NCBI RefSeq assembly: GCF_001885075.1
Contig: NZ_MODU01000004.1
Location: forward strand, 1,302,001-1,366,000
Length of the DNA: 64,000 bases
Reading direction: 5' to 3'
Source of the DNA: Alteromonas sp. V450
GTDB taxonomy: Bacteria; Pseudomonadota; Gammaproteobacteria; Enterobacterales; Alteromonadaceae
Each line of letters begins with the position of its first letter. The first letter of the stretch is position 1. A program made the translations under genes and the position numbers. This document shows positions 27,599 to 37,358 of this stretch, one piece after another. Under the pieces are notes generated by a model, which was not told where the DNA came from, did no database searches, and saw only the letters and a program-made list of their open reading frames with translations.

Positions 27599-27991
27599 AT
27601 GAAAGCACGTGTTTCTTGGGACCAGGATTTAACGTTTACCGGTACAACAGACAGCGGATATAAAACGGTAATGGACGGCAGCGGTAAGGCCGTGTCACCA
27701 ATGGAATCAGTACTGTTGGCAGTGGGTGCGTGTTCAAGTATTGACGTGGTAGATATCCTTAAAAAAGGACGCTTTAACATTGAAGCCTGCAACTGTGAAC
27801 TAGAGGCTGAACGCGCTGAAGAGCCACCACGTGTATTTACTAAAATCCATGCACATTACACGGTATCAGGTGACGGCATTAGCGAAAAGGCGCTTGCTCG
27901 CGCTGTTCAGCTTTCTGCAGAAAAATACTGTTCCGTTATGCTGATGCTTACAGGTAATGTTGACATCACTACAAGCTATACTTTGGTTTAA
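27599..27991 (+). CDS. OsmC family protein (YhfA-like)
   Basis: The gene encodes 130 residues from the ATG at 27599, chosen because AGGA sits eight bases upstream; upstream in-frame starts give an unlikely extension. MKARVSWDQDLTFTGTTDSGY, VMDGSG, and VLLAVGACSSIDVVDILKK match the YhfA branch of the OsmC/Ohr fold. Two conserved Cys residues (in GACSSID and EKYCSVM) are the expected peroxidatic pair. OsmC/Ohr proteins reduce organic hydroperoxides; the YhfA branch is uncharacterised. A terminator follows. Confidence 0.9.
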   Translation: MKARVSWDQDLTFTGTTDSGYKTVMDGSGKAVSPMESVLLAVGACSSIDVVDILKKGRFNIEACNCELEAERAEEPPRVFTKIHAHYTVSGDGISEKALARAVQLSAEKYCSVMLMLTGNVDITTSYTLV

Positions 27992-28046
27992 TCAACTTTA
28001 GTGTAAAACACCTCTGGTTAGCAATTATGACTAATCAATCGCGAAT

Positions 28047-28080
28047 AAGGCTAACCTGTAGGGATAGCCTTTTCTTTTTT
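28047..28080 (+). terminator. Terminator of the OsmC-family gene
   Basis: AAGGCTA at 28047-28053 pairs with TAGCCTT at 28065-28071, followed by TTCTTTTTT to 28080. It is about 55 bases after the stop codon. Confidence 0.75.
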
Positions 28081-28203
28081 ATCGCCAATATGACGCCTAT
28101 CTTATTGATTAATAGAGGATTTAACAAAATTTAAAAATTTGGCACACCCCGTGCTGTAAGAGGTCAATATTGTACAAAGACTATAATGTCAGGGTTATTG
28201 ACC

Positions 28204-29307
28204 ATGGAAACTACAACTCGCCGCTCTTCCGCTTTACCACTCAACGTTCGCCTACTTGCTACAGCAGGCCTAATATCCTTATCTTTATCAATGACAGCCT
28301 GTTCAGATGCTGACGCTGTCGACGCTAACGACCAAGCCAATGAAATCGACGAGGTCGTATTTGCGGTTCCCGTTGAGACTGAAACAGTGGCAACGGGAGA
28401 CATCACCTCAACTTACGATACCACAGCCATACTTGAAGCTCGTGAAGAAGCATTTGTAGTCGCAAGAGCTTCAGGAATAGTGGAGGAGATATACGTAGAA
28501 GAAGGTGATTTTGTTGAAAAGGGTCAAGTATTAGCCCAACTTGATAAACGCCGTTACGAACTAAACTTATCGAAAGCACAGGCTGAGCTTACCGGAATAG
28601 AGCGCGAGCTAGAAAAAATAAATAAAGTGTATTCGAAAAAACTCATCAGTGACGATACATATGACAAACTCACATCTCAATTTGAATCTGCTAAAGCATC
28701 GGTGCGTCTTGCCGAGCTAGACCTAAAAGAGGCGACCATCACAGCTCCAATTAGCGGTTTTGTCGCCGAGCGAAATGCAAAAGTTGGAAATTTAACCGAG
28801 TCATTTCAACGAGAGCGCATGTTCCACATCGTTCAACAGCGCAATCTTCAAGGTATTGTTTACCTACCAGAGAACGAGCTATCAAACGTTACTGTGGGTC
28901 AATCAGCCATGCTGACTGTTGCTGCCCTTAACGATCGCGCAATTACTGCAACAGTCGAGAGAATTAGTCCGGTAATTGATGCTACCACAGGTACTTTCAA
29001 GGTCACTTTAAAAGTGCCTAATAATGATAATCGCTTGAAAGCCGGAATGTTCACCGATGTATCGCTTGAGTATGCCACACATGCAAACGCCACACTGCTG
29101 CCACGACGCGCCCTTATTACTATTGACGACAATCATAGTGTCTTTGTTGTAGATAACGGAAAAGTCAAGAAAGTGGACGTTTCCACAGGGTTTGAAACCA
29201 ATGACGTTGTTGAAGTTATTAGAGGGTTAAGCGGCACGGAAGAAGTGGTCACGGCAGGTCATCAAAATTTAAAAGACAGTGCACCTGTTGAAGTTGTAAA
29301 CAGCTAA
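28204..29307 (+). CDS. RND efflux periplasmic adaptor, lipoprotein
   Basis: The gene encodes about 367 residues from the ATG at 28204; an alternative in-frame ATG lies at 28186, and the AGGG at 28190-28193 favours the later start. A lipoprotein signal (MTAC lipobox, about residue 33) would anchor it in a membrane. The adaptor architecture follows: first lipoyl half with ASGIVEEIYVEEGDFVEKGQ, a short helical hairpin, second half with APISGFVAERNAKVGN, then beta-barrel and membrane-proximal domains. It is the first gene of a three-gene unit with two RND permeases 28 bases downstream, the MdtABC-like layout. No outer-membrane channel gene is present. Confidence 0.92.
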   Translation: METTTRRSSALPLNVRLLATAGLISLSLSMTACSDADAVDANDQANEIDEVVFAVPVETETVATGDITSTYDTTAILEAREEAFVVARASGIVEEIYVEEGDFVEKGQVLAQLDKRRYELNLSKAQAELTGIERELEKINKVYSKKLISDDTYDKLTSQFESAKASVRLAELDLKEATITAPISGFVAERNAKVGNLTESFQRERMFHIVQQRNLQGIVYLPENELSNVTVGQSAMLTVAALNDRAITATVERISPVIDATTGTFKVTLKVPNNDNRLKAGMFTDVSLEYATHANATLLPRRALITIDDNHSVFVVDNGKVKKVDVSTGFETNDVVEVIRGLSGTEEVVTAGHQNLKDSAPVEVVNS

Positions 29308-29335
29308 CTCCGCTTTATCATCAAGGAATAAAACA

Positions 29336-32300
29336 ATGCGTATTGTAGATATTGCTGTAAAGCGCCCTGTTGCCGTGAGTATGTTTACGTTTGCGGTGTT
29401 ACTTTTCGGTATGGTCTCTTTAGGTCGCCTATCTGTTAACCTTTTACCCGACCTATCTTATCCAACCCTTACTATACGAACAGATTACGATGGTGCAGCG
29501 CCAGGAGAAGTCGAACAACTCGTATCAAAACCTATTGAAGAAACTATTGGCGTAGTCAAAGGAGTACGAAAAGTTACGTCTACGTCGCGTGCTGGGCAAT
29601 CTGATGTTGTCCTGTCATTTTCATGGGGTACTGATATGGACTTCGCAAGCTTAGAAGTTCGAGAAAAATTGGATGTACTACAACTTCCTTTGGACATAGA
29701 TAAACCAAGACTTCTTCGCTTTAACCCCAGTTTAGACCCTGTGATTAAGCTTGGCCTTACTGCAACATCAGAATCAAACTCGTTAACTACACCAGAAATC
29801 AAGCGCTTACGTCTATATGCTGAGCAGCAAATAAAACGGAATCTAGAGTCTGTGGAAGGTGTCGCGGCTGTGCGCGTGGGCGGCGGCTTAGAAAATGAAA
29901 TTCATATACTAATAGACCAACGAAAAGCAAGTCAGTTATCAATTCCTATTACCCGTATCATCGAACGCGTCAGCGCTGAAAACATTAATGCTGCTGGCGG
30001 CCGGATAAACAACGTTGCTCAAGCTTTTCTGGTAAGAACATTGAATCAATTTGAAACGCTATCCGATATTGAAAACCTCTATATTGGGCGTTTCGAAGGT
30101 AAAAACATTCAGCTTAAAGACATTGCGACCGTAGAAAATGCGTATAAAGATAGAGATGTAATCACCCGCTTTAACGGGAGTGAAGGGGTTGAAATTGCTA
30201 TATATAAAGAAGGTGACGCTAATGCTGTAACTGTCGCAACAAAAATCGAAACTAGGTTGCAAGAAGTCAACCAGAATCTGCCAACAGGTTATGCACTAAC
30301 CAAAGTTTACGACCAAAGTTTGTTCATTGAACAAGCCATCGAAAATGTTAAATCTGCGGCTGTAATTGGCGGTATCCTTGCCATGCTTGTGCTTTATCTT
30401 TTTCTTAAAGATTTTTGGGCAACAGTCATTATATCAGTTTCTATCCCCGTTTCTGTTATCGCAACTTTCAATTTAATGTACGCCAACGATATTAGCTTAA
30501 ACATGATGAGCTTAGGTGGGATTGCGCTGGCAGTTGGTCTATTAGTCGATAACAGTATTGTCGTGCTTGAAAATATTGACCGACACAAAAAACAAAAAGT
30601 ACCAAGAACGTTAAAGCAAGACGAAGATGCCGTGGACACTGCTGCACGTAAAGGTACCAAAGAAGTATCCGGCGCTATCGTTGCCTCTACCCTTACTACG
30701 ATGGCAGTTTTTGTACCGCTTATTTTTGTTGATGGAATTGCAGGGCAACTATTTAAGGATCAGGCTCTAACCGTTTCGTTCGCGCTAGCTGCCTCGCTCA
30801 TCGTAGCACTGACAATTATTCCGGCGATGGCTCACAGAAAGAAAAAGCCGAACTTAGACCATGAAGATGTATTTACCCCAACAGCGGTAACTAAGCGCCC
30901 TTCAAACTTTTTCGGCAAATGCGTATTTTATCTTACGCTTCCTCTTCGCTTTGTCTTTAAATTTGTTTTTGTTTTTCTGCCTGCAGCATTGTTTACGCTA
31001 GTCATTGGCGCGTGGCACTTGGCTGCGAAGATTTTGGGTTTTGCTTTTAAACCTTTCGTACTGACCTTCAATAAAGCATTTGATCTACTATCGCGAGGTT
31101 ACGAAAAATTACTCTATTTCAGCCTGAATGCGCGTTTACTGGTCGTAGGTATTGCCATGGTATTTGCAATAGGTGCGGTAACTTTAGTTCCTAGGTTGGG
31201 CATGGAGCTTATTCCGACGTTGTCACAAGGGGAATTTTCGGTAGAGGTTACATTACCAGCAGGCTCTCCTCTTGAGCGTACCGATGAGGTAATAAGCGAC
31301 CTTGCTGCGTTTACAATGGCTCCCTTGGAAAACGCAGATTCAACAAAGGTTGCACGTACTTATGCAATGTCGGGTACAGGCAGCCTGATAAGTGCTGCAC
31401 CCAACCAAGGCGGTGATCACTGGGGTAAATTAAACATAGTTATGGTACCCGGCGCTACTGAAAGCGACATGGAAAACTTGAAAAATGAACTCCGAAAGTA
31501 CCTTGCATTAAAACCACAGGTTCAATCGGTTTTTACCGAGCCCGAGCTTTTTAGTTTCGCCTCTCCTATTCAGATTGAACTGGCAGGTTACGATTTGAAA
31601 CAGCTACAACAATATGGCGATGCCATAGCTACGAAGTTAGCAAGTTATCCAAATTTTGCTGATGTAACAACGACGGTTCGAGACGGTAATCCAGAACTTA
31701 AAATTACATTTCAAGACGCGAAACTAGCACGACTTGGATTGGATGCTGCAACGGTATCTGAATTAATTAGTGCCAAGATAGGCGGACGTGTGGCGACGCA
31801 ATACAGTGTCGGCGATCGAAAAGTTGACGTTTTAGTTAGAACCATTGAAAGCCAGCGAGATGATATTGCAAGCGTGCGTGCTATCGTTGTAAACCCAGGC
31901 TCTTCTCAACCTATACCATTAAGTGCAATAGCAGACGTTTACATGAGCGTAGGCCCTAGCGAAATAACAAGAGTGGGGCAACAGCGAGTAGCGCTTGTCT
32001 CGGCCAATGTACGCCAAGGAAAATTAGATGAGGCCGTTGCTGTAGCACATGATATTTTGCAAGATACCGCGCTTCCTTTGTCGCTTACGGCAACAGTTGC
32101 AGGACAAAGTGAAGATATGCAAAACAGTTTCCAAAGCCTTCAATTTGCTCTCGCATTAGCCATATTTATGGTTTATGTCGTCATGGCTTCACAATTTGAA
32201 TCACTTTTGCACCCACTGCTTATTTTATTTGCGGTTCCACTTGCAGGTGCTGGTTCAGTCTATGGGTTATGGCTTACCAACACACCGCTTAATGTCGTCG

Positions 32301-32674
32301 TTTTCATCGGCCTTATCATGCTTTGCGGTATTGTGGTAAACAACGCAATAGTGCTGGTAGATAGAATAAATCAGCTACGCCGCTGCGGTATGGATAAGCA
32401 CAGCGCTATCATTGACGCAGCAAAAACGCGCTTACGTCCAATTGTCATGACCACGCTAACGACAATATTGGGGTTATTACCAATGGCATTTGGTTTGGGT
32501 GAAGGCGCTGAAATACGCACGCCCATGGCGATAACCGTGATATATGGTCTACTTTTTGCGAGCATGCTTACGCTAATCTTACTGCCGGTTTTATATAGCT
32601 TGTTCGATACTAAGAAGCGAGCAGTGAACGTTACGCACAACGCAGAAACCGTTCAAGCACGAGGTGTGCTATGA
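29336..32674 (+). CDS. RND transporter permease, first of a tandem pair (with central insertion)
   Basis: The 1112-residue protein has the RND fold: N-terminal helix (VKRPVAVSMFTFAVLLFG), porter loop, GGIALAVGLLVDNSIVVLENI with an Asp of the proton relay, and a second half with GLIMLCGIVVNNAIVLVDRI. It is longer than the second permease because of an insertion at about residues 497-590, in the cytoplasmic region between the halves. This insertion holds Lys-rich segments and about 40 strongly hydrophobic aromatic residues (FKFVFVFLPAALFTLVIGAW). Its stop overlaps the next permease start by four bases (ATGA). Probable role: proton-driven export as a heteromeric pump with the second permease. 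Confidence 0.92.
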   Translation: MRIVDIAVKRPVAVSMFTFAVLLFGMVSLGRLSVNLLPDLSYPTLTIRTDYDGAAPGEVEQLVSKPIEETIGVVKGVRKVTSTSRAGQSDVVLSFSWGTDMDFASLEVREKLDVLQLPLDIDKPRLLRFNPSLDPVIKLGLTATSESNSLTTPEIKRLRLYAEQQIKRNLESVEGVAAVRVGGGLENEIHILIDQRKASQLSIPITRIIERVSAENINAAGGRINNVAQAFLVRTLNQFETLSDIENLYIGRFEGKNIQLKDIATVENAYKDRDVITRFNGSEGVEIAIYKEGDANAVTVATKIETRLQEVNQNLPTGYALTKVYDQSLFIEQAIENVKSAAVIGGILAMLVLYLFLKDFWATVIISVSIPVSVIATFNLMYANDISLNMMSLGGIALAVGLLVDNSIVVLENIDRHKKQKVPRTLKQDEDAVDTAARKGTKEVSGAIVASTLTTMAVFVPLIFVDGIAGQLFKDQALTVSFALAASLIVALTIIPAMAHRKKKPNLDHEDVFTPTAVTKRPSNFFGKCVFYLTLPLRFVFKFVFVFLPAALFTLVIGAWHLAAKILGFAFKPFVLTFNKAFDLLSRGYEKLLYFSLNARLLVVGIAMVFAIGAVTLVPRLGMELIPTLSQGEFSVEVTLPAGSPLERTDEVISDLAAFTMAPLENADSTKVARTYAMSGTGSLISAAPNQGGDHWGKLNIVMVPGATESDMENLKNELRKYLALKPQVQSVFTEPELFSFASPIQIELAGYDLKQLQQYGDAIATKLASYPNFADVTTTVRDGNPELKITFQDAKLARLGLDAATVSELISAKIGGRVATQYSVGDRKVDVLVRTIESQRDDIASVRAIVVNPGSSQPIPLSAIADVYMSVGPSEITRVGQQRVALVSANVRQGKLDEAVAVAHDILQDTALPLSLTATVAGQSEDMQNSFQSLQFALALAIFMVYVVMASQFESLLHPLLILFAVPLAGAGSVYGLWLTNTPLNVVVFIGLIMLCGIVVNNAIVLVDRINQLRRCGMDKHSAIIDAAKTRLRPIVMTTLTTILGLLPMAFGLGEGAEIRTPMAITVIYGLLFASMLTLILLPVLYSLFDTKKRAVNVTHNAETVQARGVL

Positions 32675-35600
32675 ATACTCCGCATCAATCAAAAATAGCA
32701 GGTTTTGGCGCTAGCTTAGCTCGTCTTGCACTTAAAAAGCCGGTCACGGTTGGTATGCTGTTTCTTTCTATGTTGCTATTTGGAATAGTGTCCAGCCGTT
32801 TATTGCCGCTAGAAAAATTTCCAGGGATAGATATTCCACAAATGGTCGTGCAGATACCCTACCCCGATGCAACACCCGTTGAAATAGAAACGATGATTAC
32901 CAGGCCCGTTGAGGAAGCCGTTGCTACCATGTCAGGTATTAAGCGTTTACGTGCGCGTTCGTATGACAACATGGCAGAAGTTATCGTTGAATTTGATTGG
33001 GATGAAAATCTAAAAGCAAAAAGCATAGAAGCACGAGAGAAAATTGACGCCATAAGACACGAGTTGCCCGACGATATTGAACGCATAATGGTATACAAGT
33101 TTAACACCAACGATATGCCAATTTTTCAGCTTCGCGTGTCGAGCGACCGCGACCTATCGAGCGCTTATGATCTTCTCGAGCGAAACCTTAAACGCCCTCT
33201 TGAGCGCGTGGCGGGGGTATCTAAGGTTGAACTGTACGGCACGATGAAGCGGCAGATTACTATTAGGCTTGATCCTAAAAAGCTTGCGATGTACAAAATA
33301 GATGCGGGGAAACTCGAACAGAAACTCCAAAAGGCTAACTTTTCTTCAACAGCTGGCTACATGTTTAACAATGGTGAAAAAGTGTTGGTCAACCCAACAG
33401 GTGAATTCACTGACATAAACGACTTTAAAACAATGTGGGTCAGTTCCAATGTACGCTTATCTGACGTCGCAAGCGTTAACTACGAACTTCCTCAGCGCAA
33501 CGAAGGCCGTCACCTCGATAGAACGTTTGCAGTAGGTTTCAATATTTTCAGAGAATCAGGTAGTAACTTAGTTGACGTATCAAACGCCGTATTAGACGTC
33601 ATTGAGAATGCAAAGGAAGACCCCGAATTTAATGGCATTAATTTGTTTATCATGGATGATACAGCAAAAAGTGTTACCTCTTCGTTGAGCGATTTACTGT
33701 ACGCAGGTTTGATTGGCGCATTACTTTCGGTCGTTGTGTTGTACTTGTTTCTGCGGCAATTGACGACAACATTAATCGTTGTTTTATCCGTTCCATTTTC
33801 AATTTGTATTACGCTAGGCGCTATGTATCTTTTAGGGTATACGCTTAACATCCTGTCGCTAATGGGCTTAATGCTTGCGGTTGGTATGTTGGTTGATAAC
33901 GCAGTTGTGATTACAGAAAGCGTGTTTCAAGAGCGGCAGCGAAACACGAATACAAATGAAGCAACACAGATTGGCGTGAACAAAGTAAGTTTGGCGGTCA
34001 TCGCTGGGACTGCAACCACCGCTATCGTTTTTTTACCCAACATTATTGGCGTAAAAATTGACGTAACCATTTTCCTAGAGCACGTTGCGGTAGCAATATG
34101 TATTTCGTTATTCGCTTCGCTTTTTATCGCTAAAACACTCATACCGCTTCTGACAACAAAAGTTAGAATTCCTATAGTGAGAACGCCGACAATACCATGG
34201 TACATTCAAGGCTACAGTAAGGCACTTCATTGGATGCTTAAACATCAACGCACGACGTGTGTAATTGCTCTTTTATTGCTTTGTTCTACGGCAATTCCTA
34301 TGCAAGCGGTCACCTCTGATGACGAAGGCAACGACAACCGTGAACGTATATGGCTCAACTACCACGTTACGCAGAACTTTACCTTAGAAGAAGTAGAAAA
34401 AACCGTCGATAAAATGGAAGCGTATTTATATTCCAATCAACAGCGGTTTCATATTAAACAAGTCTACACGTACTTTACAGCAGGACACGCGGTAAGCGGC
34501 ATAACGCTTAACGATAACTTACCTGTTAGCGTGGCAGAAATTAAAGAAAATATCCGTAAGGATATGCCTGCATTTGTTAGGGCAAGGCCTTCTTTTCAGT
34601 GGGACAGCGGCAACGGTGGTGGTGTCAGAATTACCCTATTAGGAGAATCTTCTGATACGTTACTTACACTTTCAGAACAAATTGCACCGATACTTGCTGC
34701 GGTAAAAGGACTAGAAGACGTTAAAGCTGACACGGGTTCAACGCGAGACGAAGTACAGATCCGTATAGATAGAGAAAAAGCCAATCGATTTGGGATCCAA
34801 GTTAACAGTGCCGCTAACTTAATATCTACAGCACTGAGAGGGAATAACTTACGTACGTTTCGCTACGGTGATGCCGGTGAGGTTGCAGTACAAGTTAAGT
34901 TTGGAAGTAACGTAGATTCTTCCCTTCGAGAACTGAAAAATATTAATATTGGATTTGCACAAGGTCAGTCGATCACGCTTGATATGATTGCCGACTTTTC
35001 TGTAAAGCCGCAACTTTCCCAGATCAATCGTAATTATCGCCAAACTGCACTCGCGATTGGCGCTAATTTAGCTGATGAAACGACCACCGAAGAGGCACGT
35101 GAGCGAATTGAGAATGCGCTAGCAAATGTTTCCCTTCCGACCGGATACACATGGACGTTAGACGGGAGTTTTTCCCGACAAAACGAAGCGAATGCGGTCA
35201 TGCAAATGAACATGTTGCTTGCATTGTGTATGATTTATGTTGTGATGGCAGCACTGTTTGAATCGCTCATTCTGCCTACCTCTGTCATCACTTCATTATT
35301 GTTCTCTTTCACCGGCGTGTTCTGGGCATTTTTTATCACAGGCACCCCGATGTCAGTAATGGGAATGATCGGCATGTTGATTTTGATGGGGATAGTGGTA
35401 AATAACGGAATTGTTTTGGTAGATAGAATTAATCAGCTTATCAATGAAGGTTTATCGCTTTACGATGCAGTAGTTGAAGGTTGTTCAACACGTATAAGGC
35501 CTATTTTAATGACAGTAGCAACGACAGTACTGGGCTTAATACCACTTGCATTAGGCAGCACACGTATCGGTGGCGACGGGCCTCCATACTCTCCCATGGC

Positions 35601-35757
35601 CATTGCCATTATCGGCGGGTTGGTATTTTCCACGCTTACCAGTTTGTTCTTAGTGCCGCTTGCATATGTTCTTCTTCTAAAAGTTAGATTTAAAACGCAG
35701 CGTTTAATAAAACAAAGTAAAGCGCGAGTTGCCACGCTAACCAATTTGACACAATAA
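32671..35757 (+). CDS. RND transporter permease, second of a tandem pair
   Basis: The 1028-residue RND permease starts by overlapping the previous gene. It has the N-terminal LALKKPVTVGMLFLSMLLFG helix, the GLMLAVGMLVDNAVVITESVF relay region, and GMIGMLILMGIVVNNGIVLVD in the second half. Tandem permeases behind one adaptor are the pattern of MdtBC and MuxBC pumps, where two non-identical subunits form the trimer. In the first half the relay motif has one Asp (LVDNAV) rather than a DD pair, and the second half has VNNGI. The substrate is unknown. Confidence 0.93.
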   Translation: MNTPHQSKIAGFGASLARLALKKPVTVGMLFLSMLLFGIVSSRLLPLEKFPGIDIPQMVVQIPYPDATPVEIETMITRPVEEAVATMSGIKRLRARSYDNMAEVIVEFDWDENLKAKSIEAREKIDAIRHELPDDIERIMVYKFNTNDMPIFQLRVSSDRDLSSAYDLLERNLKRPLERVAGVSKVELYGTMKRQITIRLDPKKLAMYKIDAGKLEQKLQKANFSSTAGYMFNNGEKVLVNPTGEFTDINDFKTMWVSSNVRLSDVASVNYELPQRNEGRHLDRTFAVGFNIFRESGSNLVDVSNAVLDVIENAKEDPEFNGINLFIMDDTAKSVTSSLSDLLYAGLIGALLSVVVLYLFLRQLTTTLIVVLSVPFSICITLGAMYLLGYTLNILSLMGLMLAVGMLVDNAVVITESVFQERQRNTNTNEATQIGVNKVSLAVIAGTATTAIVFLPNIIGVKIDVTIFLEHVAVAICISLFASLFIAKTLIPLLTTKVRIPIVRTPTIPWYIQGYSKALHWMLKHQRTTCVIALLLLCSTAIPMQAVTSDDEGNDNRERIWLNYHVTQNFTLEEVEKTVDKMEAYLYSNQQRFHIKQVYTYFTAGHAVSGITLNDNLPVSVAEIKENIRKDMPAFVRARPSFQWDSGNGGGVRITLLGESSDTLLTLSEQIAPILAAVKGLEDVKADTGSTRDEVQIRIDREKANRFGIQVNSAANLISTALRGNNLRTFRYGDAGEVAVQVKFGSNVDSSLRELKNINIGFAQGQSITLDMIADFSVKPQLSQINRNYRQTALAIGANLADETTTEEARERIENALANVSLPTGYTWTLDGSFSRQNEANAVMQMNMLLALCMIYVVMAALFESLILPTSVITSLLFSFTGVFWAFFITGTPMSVMGMIGMLILMGIVVNNGIVLVDRINQLINEGLSLYDAVVEGCSTRIRPILMTVATTVLGLIPLALGSTRIGGDGPPYSPMAIAIIGGLVFSTLTSLFLVPLAYVLLLKVRFKTQRLIKQSKARVATLTNLTQ

Positions 35758-35765
35758 CGAAAAAC

Positions 35766-35817
35766 GCGGGCACGACATTCAGCACAGTGCAAAAAATTAT
35801 GCTGTATTTGTGCCCGC
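35766..35817 (-). terminator. Long hairpin between RND operon and DUF3718 gene, probable terminator
   Basis: GCGGGCAC at 35766-35773 pairs with GTGCCCGC at 35810-35817, with an inner CAGCA/TGCTG stem (35780-35784 and 35800-35804). On the minus strand it is followed by a short T run. It can end the DUF3718 transcript and may also block read-through from the RND operon. Confidence 0.55.
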
Positions 35818-35850
35818 CACACGTGACCTACTGCTGGCAATATCAACGCC

Positions 35851-36180
35851 TTAACTACGCGACGTTAGATATTCATATACAGCGTTTGCATCTCGCTCAA
35901 CAGAAAATTCAATTAAGCTACTACCGTTACACGTTAACCCTTCATCTGCAGTAACTAACCGCAGTACTTCTCGTTGACTAGCGCCAATTCTGCCAACGTT
36001 TCGAGAAAGGCTCGAGCGAAGCACTCTTACATCGTCATTTACCACCGCTTTGCAAAAACCAGCAAATTGAGTTTCTCCGGTAAAGCGTATGGCCTTTTCA
36101 GGTTCTGCTGCATTCACGTTAATACTCAATACCATGGTTGCTGCTGCGGTGGCCGCGTTCAATAAATTCATTCGTTTCAT
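35851..36180 (-). CDS. DUF3718 domain-containing secreted protein
   Basis: The 109-residue protein has a signal peptide (about residues 1-24, cleavage near NVNA/AEPEK), so it is periplasmic or secreted. Two Cys residues (FAGFCKAVV and GLTCNGSS) could form a disulfide. The pattern F-C-K-A-V-x-N-D with R-S-S-L further on matches the DUF3718 family common in Alteromonadales and Shewanella. The function is unknown. It is convergent with the RND operon. Confidence 0.75.
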   Translation of the reverse strand: MKRMNLLNAATAAATMVLSINVNAAEPEKAIRFTGETQFAGFCKAVVNDDVRVLRSSLSRNVGRIGASQREVLRLVTADEGLTCNGSSLIEFSVERDANAVYEYLTSRS

Positions 36181-36357
36181 AGGTTAATCCTCAAACTAGA
36201 TGGTAAAACAAGCTTTTATGCGACAACACTTTCTACACACTTGAGCCAACGCTTTGATGCGTCGACATCTTGTTTATGCATCAGTTTTGAGAAATTTTCT
36301 GTTGAAATATTGTACAAGGGGAGTAAACACAACGTGAATGAGGATGTAACAAGAATG

Positions 36358-36462
36358 TCAAAACATAAACCTATGATTTATATGCTTTTTTTAAATTCTA
36401 TATTTCTAATATTTATATCAAACGGGCTGCTCAAAAACAATTATTCTAATACTAAAGACTAA
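36358..36462 (+). CDS. Possible small membrane protein of 34 residues
   Basis: A 34-codon frame begins MSKHKPMIYMLFLN and has one hydrophobic helix (IYMLFLNSIFLIFISNGLL). A GAGG lies about 13 bases before the ATG, and a strong terminator begins at the stop codon, which would fit a short monocistronic mRNA. The same terminator can be explained as belonging to the opposite-strand DUF2189 gene, so the evidence is thin. A longer frame from a TTG at 36241 is less likely. Confidence 0.25.
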   Translation, partial: SKHKPMIYMLFLNSIFLIFISNGLLKNNYSNTKD

Positions 36463-36488
36463 AAGAGGCGCTGTTACGCGCCTCTTTT
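36461..36488. terminator. Strong bidirectional terminator before the DUF2189 gene end
   Basis: AAAAGAGGCGC at 36461-36471 pairs with GCGCCTCTTTT at 36478-36488 around loop TGTTAC. It can end the minus-strand DUF2189 gene and any plus-strand transcript. Confidence 0.85.
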
Positions 36489-36563
36489 AGTAAATTTAAC
36501 AAAAAAGCACACCAAATTGATAAATGTTGAGCAGATAAATCGTATGGTGTAGCTAGATTTCAT

Positions 36564-37358
36564 TTACTCGTACTTTCTTTCCCGCTTGGTTTCTATAGCG
36601 TCAATGTAGGCGTGCCAAGACGCATAGCCAATGATGGGCATAAGTACTACAAAGCCGATAAAGTACGTGACAAAGCCTATCGCTACGGTGCTAAAAATGA
36701 TTGCGCCCCAAATTAACATGGGTACTTTGTTTAGCCATACCGCATTAATGCTGGTGAGCACGGCAGTTGCTAAGTCGACTTTTCGTTCCATCAAAATTGG
36801 TTGTGTAAACGCAGTTATGAAAAGCATCACGAGTGTAAAACCTGCCCCGACAATGGTACCTAAAGCGAGAAATGGTAATAGGCTGGTTAAATCATTCTCG
36901 ATGTACGGTGGATAAAGCGCGTGAATGAGTGATGCAACACGCAGCCAAAATATCATCATAACCATAAGTAATACGGCGAAGCCCCACTCGTTGAACGCGT
37001 TTCTACGCATTGCTCGCAACGAATGTCGCAATGTCGGTTTATGACCTTTTTCCATTTCCCAACTTACGTCATATAAACCTGCCGCTAAAAAAGGTCCAAC
37101 CAACATAAAGCAAACAATTGCAGGTAATATAACGAGATGCCAACCGGTCATTTGAACCAAATACATGATAAGCCAAGGAATAACTGCAAATAAAACGCCA
37201 TAAAATACGGTTAATACCGGGGCTCGCGTGGCGTCACGTAGCGCCAATGACAACCACTTAATAGGGTCGCCAATATCAAGTTCTTTACATGGAATTACTC
37301 GGGCAATGCCACTTTGCGTTATTGCGTTTTCAGGTGTCTCTTTAAAATGGTGCGACAT
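36564..37358 (-). CDS. DUF2189 integral membrane protein
   Basis: The 264-residue protein starts with a good GAGGTGA ribosome binding site. After a soluble N-terminus (IARVIPCKELDIGDPIKWL) come about six hydrophobic helices. The W-L-x-x-G-x-x-D start and the FLAAGLYDVSWEMEKGHKP segment are typical of DUF2189, a family of predicted inner-membrane proteins in proteobacteria. The function is not known. It is divergent from alaA. Confidence 0.85.
   Translation of the reverse strand: MSHHFKETPENAITQSGIARVIPCKELDIGDPIKWLSLALRDATRAPVLTVFYGVLFAVIPWLIMYLVQMTGWHLVILPAIVCFMLVGPFLAAGLYDVSWEMEKGHKPTLRHSLRAMRRNAFNEWGFAVLLMVMMIFWLRVASLIHALYPPYIENDLTSLLPFLALGTIVGAGFTLVMLFITAFTQPILMERKVDLATAVLTSINAVWLNKVPMLIWGAIIFSTVAIGFVTYFIGFVVLMPIIGYASWHAYIDAIETKRERKYE

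Larger units (their letters stand above)
36181..36563. other. Intergenic region with a possible tiny ORF
   Basis: This 383-base region contains the DUF3718 promoter side, the candidate 34-codon ORF at 36358-36462 and a strong terminator at 36461-36488. I see nothing else that I can support. Confidence 0.5.

Noticed and set aside
36241..36462. A 73-codon frame starting at a TTG
   Set aside because: The first 39 residues look non-coding in composition, and there is no ribosome binding site before the TTG; only the 34-codon part is kept as a weak candidate.
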